Shown here one piece after another: positions 25,903 through 37,240 of a DNA stretch of 64,000 nt; positions within the stretch are counted from its first letter, which is position 1; every line of letters starts with the position of its first letter. A program made the position numbers and the translations under genes. Source of the DNA: Tomocerus qinae (Eukaryota > Arthropoda > Collembola > Entomobryomorpha > Tomoceridae); NCBI GenBank assembly GCA_020055645.1, contig CM034546.1, forward strand, positions 60,760,001-60,824,000, read 5' to 3'. The notes under the pieces were generated by a model, which saw nothing but the letters and a program-made list of their open reading frames with translations, was not told the origin of the DNA and made no database searches.

Positions 25903-27394
25903 TTACATGAAATTAAATATTTCTTCGCCTTTTGCACCAGCAGACATTGACAGTAATTTTGCTACTCCTCTGCTAAGACTTAATATAAACTTTGGTCCAC
26001 TTTGATTTGTCACAAACTCATCTAACCCGAATTTGAAATGGAATTTTTTACTACCCCTTTTGAACTTCATTATATACATTTTGTCTCTTCTGCTTCTTGA
26101 CGAGTATTTTTCTAAGCTATCAATAGTGGATGCAATGTTGATATATGCTGCCAAATTCGCGCACCATGCAATAATAATTAATGAAGCTATACAGAGTATT
26201 TCAAAGAGAATAAAGGCTCTGTTCTATACTTAAGACAATGAGGACTATTGCTATTCTCAAAATAATTGACTGAATAGGTCCCAAAAGTAATCCAATTGAG
26301 TCTTGTGCAAACTGCAGAATATATTTCATTACGTTGGAATATTTTGTGAAAATTTCTGGGCAACTGCGAACGACATCTTTGGACTTGTATAACTGGTTTC
26401 CATGCCTAAAAATTAACAGACTTATTATATTAAAATTAATTCTAACTGCTGTTTTGTACTTAAGCTAGGTTGTTTAATTATTAATCAATTTTGGCCCTAA
26501 TATTAGCCAAAAGGTAGCAAGCATGAGAAAAATTTATGTTCTTTATTTGTAAATATATTATGGCTTACATTAATTCCTTTCCAAAAACTCCACATATCGA
26601 AGAAGTAAATAGTATTAGTGCCAATAGAATATTTGACAGGCACGAAATACTAAACGTCATCCAAAAGAAAGCCACTGTAACGAAAATTACAAAAGAGAAA
26701 TTTTGGTATTCTCTTGGGAGGTCGACGTAAATAAAAACAGGTTCATTATAGTAAAATAAATAGACTGATGCCCACGAACAACCCACCGTGAAAGGGATAG
26801 AAAAGAATGGAAGCTTATAAAGAAGGCTTTTCGGTGGATCGACCTTCAGTTCGACAACATAATTTTCTATAAAAAAATAAAAACCTTATACATTATGAAT
26901 TTCTGAATACGATTCTTTTAATTTGGTATTAAATTAAACAAAAAATAAGTACCTTCAAACTCCTGGAGACCCCTTAACAGATTATTTATCATTGCCACTA
27001 CGTCACCGGAGCATTTTATCCAAAGGATTTTGAGAAGGATGAAAAACAAGAAAGTCATCATAAAAACTAACGAAAAGATGTACGAAAGTGAAACGTCTTT
27101 TATTTTTGAAAATCGGACGAATTGAATGAAAAAGAAAATGAAAAATAGGGAGCAAAGTGTGTCAACAAAGCAATTTAAAATAAATGGAATTTTTGATTTT
27201 GTCTTTTTGATTGAAAATTCCTGCCTGTCCCAGTAGTACGGAGACACTCTCAATAGGTATCCAAGATTAACGATGGATTCCATTTGGTTGATTATCTCTT
27301 TTGGAATCAAATTGATGGGTTTATTCTCATTTGCTTTAACAGCAGTTATATTTAGAAATGAAATTAGACTGGTTAATCGTTTTGACACTCGCAT
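25903..27394 (-). pseudogene. Gustatory-type receptor (GR-C), one frameshift
   Basis: Three exons on -: 27394-26953, 26876-26579 and 26405-25903. The first two junctions fit the same phase-1/phase-2 pattern as GR-A and GR-B. The last exon reads HGNQLYKSKDVVRSC... in one frame until a stop at about 26204, and RAFILFEILCIASLI... to the final stop in another. The frames overlap at about 26204-26226, and exon length is off by one base modulo three. The block MYIMKFKRGSKKFHFKFG fits the loop before the last helix of the family. With the shift corrected it would be a full-length receptor of about 413 aa, so either a young pseudogene or a base error in the sequence is possible. A decayed relative lies at 58596-60580 on +. 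Confidence 0.75.
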
Positions 27395-28771
27395 TGTAAA
27401 TTTTATTTGAATGAAGATATTCGAATTTAAGAAACTTTTTATGAGTATTTAGGACTAATTAGATTGTTCTTATTTGTGGCCGTATAAATATTATCGTATG
27501 CAACTAGCTCTTTATTTGTCTAATTTGTAATTAAAACTTAACTGCTCCTTAATTTCTAACGATATAAGAATATATATTGGGGCGTTTGAATGCCGTTCTA
27601 GCTATATCAGACTGAAGATTTGAAATGGTTTAAATAGTTTTTTGAGTTGTATCTGGAGTTCAAATTTTTAAAGGTATTGCATATTGCAAGCCACAAATAA
27701 TAGTATGAATACCGCAATGCGACATTTAAGATATATTTAGATGTAGCTTCTATATATATATCGATATAATGTAATTCGTTCAACAACGAGCACCAGCAGT
27801 AAAGGAGTAGAGTATATTCCCAGTATTTTCGAGTTGAAGGTATGTTTTCCACTAATATAAAACGACTTTTATGACATTAGTAGTGAAAGACCAACATTTC
27901 TCTTGTCCTTCCTTAAATTACTTTATGTAAAGTAACCATTATTGACCTTTATTGCTTTTTTCACAACATCTTAACATTTATGTGACTACATACTTCCACA
28001 TGGCATACCAACTATAATAGAAATTATTTTGGACAAGTTTTCCCTCAGTATGATTTATATTTATTCTATAGCTACATTCATTTACTTACTGTAGAATTAG
28101 GTGGATTGGTTTTAAATTGCTCTATCTAAAGTCATTGTGTTGGAAGCTACAACTAAAACATTAACATTTGCTGTTTTAAGCTCAGTATTATAATGAATAC
28201 CTCAATGCGACATTTATGATATTATTTATTTGTTTAGTTCTAATTCTAGCTCCACTAAATCATTTTAAAACGAGCTCAAGTTGTAATGTAATATATATAT
28301 ACAGAATTTAGAAAATATTCCCATTAATTTAAAACTACTTTTGTGTCACCGGTAATAAGAGAGGAGAGACCAACATTTTTCCTGTTCTACTTTAATTGAT
28401 TTTTGTAAATATTAAAGCAATATTGTCCTTTATTGGTCTTTTATAAGATATAAAGCTTTGATTACAAACTTCTACTTCACATACTAGCAAACTTTATATT
28501 ATAATTTTTACCTGGAACATAACATAAGCAACTTGGAAAGGACTTTTTCTATAATTGAACACTCCACTATAAGAGCCAAAACAACAGGAGTGAAAACAAT
28601 TCCTATGAAGTCTGCACTAAGTTATTTAAATAGTTGAAAGCACTTAATGGGTCATCATTACTTCAGCAAGAAAAGATCTATGAAAGTCTGGAGTTTTGGC
28701 AGTTATTAAAGCAGTGACTATTGGGTTCCAAGTTTTCTCCAAGCAAGCTTCATTGCTGTATAATTGTAACT
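27395..28771. other. Intergenic between GR-C and GR-D, with a duplicated segment
   Basis: Positions about 27607-27990 and 28150-28480 are related to each other and to 20390-20640, and the first is also related (reversed) to 57950-58380. Shared blocks include AGAAGCTACATCTAAAT and GAGACCAACATTT. The gap is probably the divergent promoter region for GR-C (-) and GR-D (+). Confidence 0.55.
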
Positions 28772-31326
28772 ATGTATCACAAAAACATTCTTCGTCTTTA
28801 CAATTTTCAATTGAAAATGGTACGAGTCTTTGGTTCTGTGCCTCTCTTGTGGGATCCTAAATCCTTCAAATTACGTCATGCTTCAAACCGAAAGCAAAAC
28901 ATATTGTGGAGATTAAAATCAGGGATTTATTTCTTTCATTGCATCTACCTGTTAACTGGAGTGACCAAGTCAAGAGCTGCCTCTTCCGCTGGGATTTCTG
29001 AATTCGATATTTATTTCCACTTATTTTGGATCTCGTGTCTCGTCGCTGGAATTCTGCTCGACTTAAATATGTTTATGAAGACCTACAGCATTGTACAATT
29101 TCACAACTCCTTAATACATACAGATGATTATTTACAGAGTAAGCACAAATAAGAATTATAAAATTGACACCATCAGTTACCTACTATTATCAATTTTTGG
29201 ACATAACTGTTAAAAATAACATGGTTTTTTGATATCTTTGAAACCATCCACACAAAAATCTATACAGGGTTAGTCATTTTAGGTTAAATATTGGGATTTT
29301 TACTAGTGCTTTAATTTCATAAATTAAAAAATGTTTCATGTGACCCACTCCTACTTCTCCATTCTTGGTTTTCCACGTTAATTTACGGTAAAGAGTTTCA
29401 TCAGGATCAGATCAAGGCCGCAGCCAGATAAAAATTTCGGGAGGGGCACCGAAAAAAATTAGCCAATTTTCGCGTTTTTTGCGATTTTAGACAAAAATTT
29501 CTTTATTTTCTCGATTTCGGGGGGAGGGCACGTGCCCGGGTGACCCCCACTCGCTGCGGCCCTGATCAGGATAATACTTGCAATCTCAGCGACACCGACC
29601 ACTAAATAAGACTGTACAATAAGACTGCTATTGACGTATTATCCCCATGGTGCAGTTTATATAATAGGGTAACAACCAATAACCAAAAGGGTAACAAACA
29701 ATACCCAAACAATAGCAATAGCAGTCTTATTGTACAGGGACATGTTTTAGTCTATGTCTCAGCGACAATGTTATCATGCATTATTCTTTCTGAATTCCCG
29801 GGTTTAAGGGCTATTGATTGTGCAACTGATAAAACTGAAATTGGTTGCGTTTAAATATTCGCTGATTGGGCTTTCCCCTATTTACTAATTTAGACTCATG
29901 TTTGAAACAATTGCACTCTTAAAACTAAACGTCAAATTGCCCCAACGTGTCTAATCCAATCGTGCCAATCTTCATCATCTCATTAGTAACGTTAACAAAT
30001 GTAGAAATGAGAATCTCTGTTACGGTATACTCTTTTTTGATTAGATTACATTTTGTCACGTTATTTTTTCACATGATATGTTATGGATACGCTGAACAAT
30101 TAAAAGCTGACATTAACTATAGTTAAAAGTTTGACAGTCTTGGATCATTCATGTCATTTTAACGAGAAAAAATTTAGGTCCAAAAAACAGGATAAATAAC
30201 TGGAAATAATGTTAAAAATAACAAAAATGACTGTTATCATTTTTAAGAGTGTGGCTGCTCCGAATGACCTCCATTATAGCTTGCTAGTCTTTGACTTAAT
30301 GCTCGACTTACTGGAAAACCGAACGGAGCAGTAGGAGGGGTCACTTTGAGCATTTGTAAAATTTATAAAAGCATAATATGTAAAAATCCGATACTGTCTT
30401 TAATGAATATAACCCTGTATATTGGCTAAATTAAATTAAAGTAAAAACTCTATGGATGGAGTATTTAAATCGATGAAAGGTTAACTTATATATTCTGTTT
30501 TTTTTAAAGAGTACGTGCGTAGATTTGGAAAGGCCCAAAAAGAAGGGAAATGGTGGAAAAATAAGATGGCTGGATTAATGATCATCCTTACGCTGTCCAG
30601 CTTAACTCTTCCGACTGTCTACTCTTCTGTCGTGTTTCAAATGCCTTGCAGTCCCCGGTACTATGTCTCTTTATTTGACGATTGTGAAAATGTCCATCTG
30701 ATTTGGCTGCTGGCCAACTTCTTGTTCGAAGTCTGGATGTTTTACCATATGTGGGCCACAATATTGTTCCAGATCTTCCCAATTGTGATGAGCTCGTTCA
30801 CTGTCTCCCGATTGCTTACTACTTTGAGGTAACATTGAGATTTACATCATTGTACGTATATTCATACTATCATTTTAGGTGGTACTACTATTGAGTGTTT
30901 TGATGCATTAGGTCAGGGGTAGTGAAAGATTGGTATATGAAACAACAACAATATGTCTACCGGACTCTCCAACTGACGACTGCACATTTTATTTATTACA
31001 ATGAATACATATCGCCTATTATGATAAGTTTCAATTGCTGTATTAACATCATTGAAAATTATATGATTATCACCATGCTAGGAAAGATTCCAATGCATTT
31101 CTACATTGGCTGGTGTTGTGCGGCAATAGCAACTATCATAGGGAATATGTATTGCATTAATCTTCAATCGGAAATTTACGGATCATCCGTGAAATATATT
31201 GAACAACAGAAAAAGAGGTTTCCGGGAAAAGAAGAAAGGCTTATGCTCAACTCATTCCAACCGCTTAAGTACACCCCTTTGGCAAATGTTTTCGTTCTCC
31301 AAGAGAACAGTTCCTGCGGTTTATGA
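28772..31326 (+). CDS. Gustatory-type seven-transmembrane receptor (GR-D), unusual C-terminus
   Basis: Three exons on +: 28772-29138, 30510-30828 and 30912-31326, GT-AG, phase 1 then phase 2, 1101 nt and 366 aa. The first exon has the family block FGSVPLLWDPKSF. The last exon has YNEYISPIMISF, a pair of helices and SFQPLKYT. After that the open frame ends NSSCGL, unlike the family. A one-base shift at about 31273-31277 would instead read FGKCFRSPREQFLRFMKQLL, much closer to the usual end of these receptors. So it may be a very recent pseudogene, have an altered tail, or contain a sequence error. Intron 1 (about 1.4 kb) holds a hAT-type MITE. Confidence 0.72.
29408..29564. mobile_element. hAT-type MITE, family B, copy 1 (in GR-D intron 1)
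   Basis: A 157-bp element ending GCTGCGGCCCTG, with GGCCGCAGCC near its other end. It is flanked by perfect 8-bp duplications ATCAGGAT (29400-29407 and 29565-29572). The left terminus has extra or changed bases compared with copy 2. The interior has CGGGAGGGGCACCG, TTTTCGCG and GGGCACGTGCCCG. Confidence 0.85.
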
Positions 31327-32060
31327 AGCAGTTATTGACTACACAGTAACTTTAATATTACTGTAGAACACGAGTACATTATGGCTCTTCAAAATGTAGT
31401 TTAATTTTCGAATAAAGTCATTTCAGTGTAGAAATAAGTAGAACAATCTAGTAAATGAACAATAGTATAAACTTGAAGAGATTTCTAATGAAAAAGAAAC
31501 ACTTTAGAACGATAAAAATAGGACATATGTGAAAATCTAGCAAGCGTAGCAAAATGTACTTAAATAATTTGTTCCTTCGGTCTGAGCATCATGACTATGA
31601 CTACCTTAACAAAAAATTTAAATCTTTAATTTTGCTTTCCCGAGTACTTTCTGTCTTACTTTTTCAATCGATTTTCGCTTCCTTCTTCAGAACTTTGATG
31701 TTTGTTAACCATGATCTGAATTTTCGGATAAAATTGTTAAATTAGTAAAAACCAAATTACAAAAGCATTAAAAACTCTAAATGACTATGGATAGCTGAAA
31801 TCCATCCTTTTTTCTCCAGATGCAACTGCAACCCTGAATGGTGGTGACCACTTTTGTTTCCATGTAAATTAGAGTCAATTCGGGCTCATTATTAATTAAG
31901 TAACCTAACACAAATATGACGGGTACCTTTATCCCTCTTGCCTCCAGCTTTGCAACTAGTTTACCATTAGTGGTTTACCTGTCCCAAAGGATATCCTCGT
32001 TAGGGCACTCACAATTGCACACTAAATCAGACATGCAGTGCCTCCTTAAGTATTTTCTGT
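31327..32060. other. Intergenic between the GR and IR clusters
   Basis: No gene recognised. Confidence 0.5.
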
Positions 32061-32300
32061 CCAGTAAAAGGATCAAATTCTTTCGCTATGTTCACTGGAT
32101 GCAGTAATAGGATCACATTCTTTCGCTTTGTTCACTGGATGCAGTAATAGGATCAAATTCTTTGGCTTTGTTCACTGGATGCAGTAATAGGATCAAATTC
32201 TTTGGCTTTGTTCACTGGATGCAATAATAGGATCAAATTCTTTTGCTTTGCTCCATGGATGCAGTAATAGGATCAAATTCTTTCGCTTTGCTCACTGGAT
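32061..32300 (+). repeat. 40-bp tandem repeat, 6 copies
   Basis: Units start at 32061, 32101, 32141, 32181, 32221 and 32261 with no length change. Each has AGTAATAGGATCAAATTC followed by TTTCGCTTTG or TTTGGCTTTG and ends in TGGAT. Copies differ at a few bases. Confidence 0.95.
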
Positions 32301-32455
32301 GAATTCTTTGACAATTACAAAACTTTTCCTACGGGTTTGTAGTGGTAATGACAGCATAATAAGTCCATAATTGAAATCTTCTTTCATCGGGTCCCATTTC
32401 TCGTAATCGCAGCTAGTCTGAATCTGAAACCAAATAACCCCCCAAAACAAATAGT

Positions 32456-34894
32456 TTACCCAATGTTCTGTTCCCTAATTTGCATGTCAACTCTGGCTCT
32501 CTTGTATATCCTTATATTTTGCAATGACTGTCGGTCCTTCATGTTCCATCTACAAAGCTTCAAGTGTGTAAAACTATGAACACCTTTTTTACAAAATGTG
32601 GATATAAAGTTTTTGATGCGCTTAAGTGCCCTGTAAATATTACGCATAAAAGTTACAATCACAATTCTTAAGGGTACTCGGTTTTCCCAAATAAATGAGG
32701 CTATCCATATCAGTGCGATGCTCAGACTGATGTGGAATATAGTGGCTATATTGGAGTTGTAAAATGTCACAGGCCGAGGCAAAACTCTTCCCCAACAAGT
32801 TCTACATTTGGTGAAATTGCGTGCCTGAAAATGTTGTAACCATACTTGAAATATTCCTGAGTGACTTAGAGCCGTCAATCTCTTCTTTAGAAATGGAGTG
32901 AGTAAGGGGACGTTTACATTTTCAATGTAAGTGATGACCGATGTGGGTAAAAACGAAGTTTCGTGTGTACTATGATACAACTTTTTAGATGGCTTGAAAC
33001 CGCCTACGTTTGGATCCCAGTGAGAGTCATTGAGCAGTCGATGAAGTTCAATGTTAGAAAGAATAAGAGCGGAATTGTTGCATTTGGAAATCCAATTTAG
33101 TGGATGGCTGTAATAAAAACCAGGAGGATATCGATAAATTTTTTTGAATTTGTTGTAGATCCTAGCCAGTTTAGGAAATCGTTTTTTATCTCTGTAACCC
33201 CTAAGCTCCCACAGAAATAGACTTCTTTCTTCTGCAATTTGAAACGAACTAAGAGCTTTCTCGACCATGGTTCGGTTATGATTTGCAAAATAACAATCTT
33301 CGATTGTGTTCTCACATTGCCAGCATTTCTCGGTATAAAATGATGAATTCTTTGCCCTTTTCTTATTGCAATAGTATTCTTTCATCGTCGATTTTTGATT
33401 ATATTGACTCATATAGAAAGGTTCAAACTCATTTGGGGTGCCGTCAACCCTAAGAGACCCGAAAACTCTAATATCAGATAAATTGACCAAATGTTCAATG
33501 GATTCAATTTGTTTCACCGGCCGTGGTTCAACCAAATCTGTAATAACAATTCCTTTATATCCATTTGTCAATACAATAAGCATTAACAGCAGAGGACCGA
33601 TCACAATTTTGACCCAGAATCTTTTTTCTGCTGATGATGACAACGAGTAGCTGACTTCCAGCGCATATGCATAGCAGATCATCAGAAATGGAATGCTGCT
33701 TTCATTTTCTTTCCAAAATGTGACACCGTGGACGAAAGAAATCACAGAGAATAGAGTAATCACAATAGCCAGCCAAGCATAAGGTTGAAATGGTCGTATG
33801 TATCCGTAGAACGAGAGACTCTCATCTTCCAAAACGACACAAGACAGAATATTGTAAGTTGTTTCCATCGTTGGGATACTAATGACACTGGGCTCTCCAT
33901 TTATATCAACCGTATTTGAAGAATTTATTTGAAATATAAATTCTGCATGGAGCTTTGTCTGTTGTTCTCCAAAGCAAACATTTTCTCTGTGTCTTCCTAT
34001 AGTAGCGTTTGGATAGGTTTCCAAAATAATCGAGACTAGTGCGAACGATGGTGTTTTTTCTCCTTTAAAATTGATGTTTCCAAAGTAACTCTTTCGAAAT
34101 GGGGGCCCACAATATGGGCTAGATGTATATTCTTTCTTCCTAGTGTTGTATTTGTCCTTTACGTTGTATATCGTATAAGTGTCATCTACTATGACTAGTG
34201 CGCCTCTCTTAGCCACACTGCTTTTCTCAAGGAAATTTCGGATAGCCATTTGACGCAGTTGTTGCCAAAAGCAATTTTTTGCAGAACACAAGGGTACCGT
34301 TTTATATAAATAGCGTGGTTCATATTCTGGAGAAATAAAATACACATTTGGGTCGATCTTATTATTCGTGGACAACAAAAACCACGGTTTGTGCAAAAAA
34401 CAACGCTGAAGAAGAAGTGCATATTCTGTGTCGCTCGAAATCAAACTGAAACTCGTTTTCCGTTTTCTTAACACATCTCCAACGACGAAGAGATAAACTG
34501 CTGAATATTCTCCTATGAGGTACCATCGACGACTAAAGAATTTCGCTTTTTTAGAATATCTAGTAGAGAAAAACGTACTTACGTGATTAATCAGTTTAAA
34601 ATTTTCCAAATCTTTCGGTTTGAAATCGACTATTATATGAACGAAGCAAACAAAACGATTAATCTTTCCTGGTCCGGGTAACTTGGCTTTTTTCCAATCA
34701 GATCGTAAATTTGAGAGGGTATATGGAATGTCCACGATTTTCAGTGCAGTCCCTACTTTGTAATAAGGCTTCCTTGAGAAAACCAATTCAATGTAACAAT
34801 CTTTTTCCAAGCGCATCACATGTTTTAACTTCCAACCAAAAATCAACTCTGTCCAATGTAATAACACTAAAAAACAAATTTTTGAAATGAACAT
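32456..34894 (-). CDS. Divergent ionotropic receptor-like protein (IR-1), intact
   Basis: A single intronless frame of 812 aa from ATG 34894. The open frame extends further upstream to 35086, but this ATG begins a hydrophobic signal peptide (MFISKICFLVLLHWTEL) and matches the starts of the paralogues. The layout is that of IR-type glutamate receptor relatives: a ligand-binding half, first membrane helix at about 372-394, pore loop at about 398-424, second helix at about 426-448 followed by LTNGYKGIVITDL and PRPVKQIESIEHL, a long second ligand-binding half with many Cys, and a last helix at about 715-736. It is presumed to be a chemosensory channel subunit at the surface of sensory neurons, ligand unknown. 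It shares about 450 bp of near-identical 5' sequence with IR-2. Confidence 0.8.
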   Translation of the reverse strand: MFISKICFLVLLHWTELIFGWKLKHVMRLEKDCYIELVFSRKPYYKVGTALKIVDIPYTLSNLRSDWKKAKLPGPGKINRFVCFVHIIVDFKPKDLENFKLINHVSTFFSTRYSKKAKFFSRRWYLIGEYSAVYLFVVGDVLRKRKTSFSLISSDTEYALLLQRCFLHKPWFLLSTNNKIDPNVYFISPEYEPRYLYKTVPLCSAKNCFWQQLRQMAIRNFLEKSSVAKRGALVIVDDTYTIYNVKDKYNTRKKEYTSSPYCGPPFRKSYFGNINFKGEKTPSFALVSIILETYPNATIGRHRENVCFGEQQTKLHAEFIFQINSSNTVDINGEPSVISIPTMETTYNILSCVVLEDESLSFYGYIRPFQPYAWLAIVITLFSVISFVHGVTFWKENESSIPFLMICYAYALEVSYSLSSSAEKRFWVKIVIGPLLLMLIVLTNGYKGIVITDLVEPRPVKQIESIEHLVNLSDIRVFGSLRVDGTPNEFEPFYMSQYNQKSTMKEYYCNKKRAKNSSFYTEKCWQCENTIEDCYFANHNRTMVEKALSSFQIAEERSLFLWELRGYRDKKRFPKLARIYNKFKKIYRYPPGFYYSHPLNWISKCNNSALILSNIELHRLLNDSHWDPNVGGFKPSKKLYHSTHETSFLPTSVITYIENVNVPLLTPFLKKRLTALSHSGIFQVWLQHFQARNFTKCRTCWGRVLPRPVTFYNSNIATIFHISLSIALIWIASFIWENRVPLRIVIVTFMRNIYRALKRIKNFISTFCKKGVHSFTHLKLCRWNMKDRQSLQNIRIYKRARVDMQIREQNIG

Positions 34895-35240
34895 GGTGAT
34901 CTTGTGGTGCAAAAATGTTTTATTATTAATACAGTAAACTGATGTATGTAATAAAAGATCAGCAAAGACGGTTTTTCTGTTCCCTTTAATAATAACTCTT
35001 TTAAATAGTGGTTGTAGCGATACTAAATTGTTTTGTATTAAGTACTTCTGCAAATGAGCCTTAGTTGGGACGAATACTTTCAGCATTTATTGCTGACTAA
35101 AGCTGGTCATAAATAATTTATAGCAACTTCTGCAAACATTTATAGTGCTATCGACATATAAGCGAATTTGTTAGCTCTTTCGTGCTACTTTGTATAATTA
35201 TGTGTATTACTTTAGTCCTAATGGATGCCATGAGTATGAG
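34895..35240 (-). promoter_or_regulatory. Duplicated upstream block of IR-1
   Basis: Sequence upstream of IR-1 is also found upstream of the IR-2 fragment (40177-40560) and IR-3 (44071-44440). All three carry GCTCTTTCGTGC (35174-35185 here) and a TCATAAATAA-TTATAGCAACTT block. It is conserved more than expected for spacer, so it is a candidate promoter, but co-duplication alone could explain it. No TATA box was placed with confidence. Confidence 0.45.
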
Positions 35241-35705
35241 ACTTCATTTCAGCCTTTTTGGTATTAATAATAAATCATACTAGCAACCAGTACATATAAA
35301 TAGCTAGATTCATCATCAATACCTGCCAGAGTAATAACTGACTAAATATGTATTAAGAATATTAACACGAACAAATGTGTTTGGTTTTACTCTGTCCTTG
35401 CACGATCTTAAACAATTTCATGAATTAGTTACATCACTTATTTTTATTTGGTTTTTGTTCTCACGCAAGACTAAGACCATGACGGAAATATTCTTACATA
35501 TTGAGTTGAGTTGAGATACCCCATTACATACAAAAAAGTATTTCTAAGCTAAATTAAAAATTGTATTCATGATTTACTTTTTAGCGTAAAATTTTTTGTC
35601 TTCTTAGTGATATACAAAAAATGACTGTCCATTAGAAATCTAAAGAGTTGGCGACCTGTAGCCTAGGGAGGATAATTCTAGGTCCATAGTAAACTGGTGC
35701 CAATT
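35241..35705. other. Intergenic upstream of IR-1
   Basis: Includes a block with AAGAATATTAACACGAAC that also occurs near 40620 and 44590, showing that the duplicated unit reaches this far. No gene. Confidence 0.5.
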
Positions 35706-36112
35706 AATTTGTATGGCACACACATAACTTAACTTTTGTATGGAGGATTTTTTGACATTTAGTGTGACATTGTATGGTGTGTTATGGCTTACTTAAGGAA
35801 TTTGTATGGAAATAATTACTATGTATGGTGAAAAAAATATGCATAGTATACCGATACACGATATATATCACCATAGATCGGTAAATTTATTCAATATTAA
35901 TAATAATTTTGGAATGATTAGACCCAAGTAGAAATTGCACAACCATGAAAAAGAGTTTACCTATTATGTTAAATTAACTTACCTTGCATATTCAATATTG
36001 CCATACAAAGTCATAAACCGCCATACAAAGTCAAACACCACCATACAAAGTAATACTATCTATTTTTAGCTCCCCCATACAAAAGGCATGTCATGTGTGT
36101 GTCATACAAACT
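35706..36112. mobile_element. Foldback element 1 (imperfect arms of about 120 bp)
   Basis: Left arm TTTGTATGGCACACACATAA and right arm reading, reversed, TTTGTATGACACACACATGA. Both continue inward with several TTGTATGG (or CCATACAA) blocks at matching spacing (left to about 35835, right from about 36000). The arms would form a long imperfect hairpin. There is no coding capacity and no clear target duplication. Confidence 0.75.
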
Positions 36113-36370
36113 ACTGTTTTCCAATAGTAAACTATTATATTTAATCTCTAAAAAGTCAGTTTTCAAAATAATGTACATCTTTCGCTTTTTTAAATTCCAC
36201 AAACGTGAACTAAAGAATCAGTTAAAAGAACAATTTGGGGCAATTTCCGTCAATTCCATAATTCCATCTTATCTACATTTTACAATAATATTTTTCAATC
36301 AATCAGATTAGTATAATATTATGCTGATTTGAAGTTGATTGGCAAATACAGGTGCTTGTATAGAATAGTT

Positions 36371-36646
36371 ATATCGTCTGCTTAATATTACAAGGTAACA
36401 AGCCATTTTATCATGACTGCTACAAAGTAACAAACCATTTTATCATGGCTGAGACAAAGTAACAAACCATTTTATCATGACCGCGACAAAGTAACAAACC
36501 ACTGTATCAGGAGTTAGGTTTGTTACCTTGTCGCAGCCATGATAAAATGGTTTGTTACTTTGTCTCAGCCATGATAAAATGGTTTGTTACTTTGTAGCAG
36601 TCATGATAAAATGGCTTGTTACCTTGTAATATTAAGCAGACGATAT
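36371..36646. repeat. Foldback element 2, 130-bp near-perfect palindrome
   Basis: Arms 36371-36500 and 36517-36646 are reverse complements at about 127 of 130 positions, with a 16-base loop. Each arm also contains three tandem units with ACAAAGTAACAAACC and TTTTATCATG. It is the most strongly self-complementary sequence in the window. Confidence 0.93.
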
Positions 36647-37240
36647 GTTAACATTTTCAATCCCATTAACCATCTGTAGTAATGCATTACTTTACTACGA
36701 AGCTCAAGCACAGTTCTTTTACTACATACAGGAGACTGAGGAGACTTTTATACTAATATGTTTAAATTAGATGATGAATATTATTACTTATGTTAAACTG
36801 TTACTAATTGGATACTGTATGAAATGATTTATATTAAATTCATATGGTTGTATATGCAAAGAAACTATCAATACACACAATACTCTACTGATAATACTAC
36901 TAGTGTATTAATTTTATTGGCTTTTGAATATACTAAACCTACTTCACCTTATTTCTATTCCAAGAGTTATGAAAGCAAATAAACCATTTTTTAGCAGTAC
37001 ACAATAAACTACGAGATTGTTAAGTCTAACTACGTAACAGAGCCATACAACTAATTTATGTTCGTTTCATATATATTATATTAAAAACGATTATTTTATA
37101 TTTGGTTGTTTGTCTTGGAAAATTTTCCATTTTCACAATGGATTGTACAAAAATTTTGCTTTGAAAGTATTTTGCAAAATATTTATTTTTGACTTGGCTT
37201 ATTTAATTTACAATTTTATTTTAGGTAATTTTTTTGGCTT
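36647..37240. other. Intergenic 3' of IR-2
   Basis: AT-rich, no gene recognised. Positions 36130-36240 (just before foldback 2) resemble 44935-45020, a further trace of the duplicated unit. Confidence 0.5.

Noticed and set aside
27607-27852. 81-codon frame upstream of GR-C
   Set aside because: The related copies at 58080-58380 and 28150-28480 do not keep it open, so it is repeat sequence.
29139-30509. Alternative that GR-D exons 1 and 2 belong to different genes because of the 1.4-kb intron
   Set aside because: Donor, acceptor and phase match the other three GR genes, and the intron length is partly due to a MITE.
32092-32300. Possible CRISPR-like array (regular 40-bp repeats)
   Set aside because: Units are contiguous without spacers in a eukaryotic setting, so an ordinary minisatellite.
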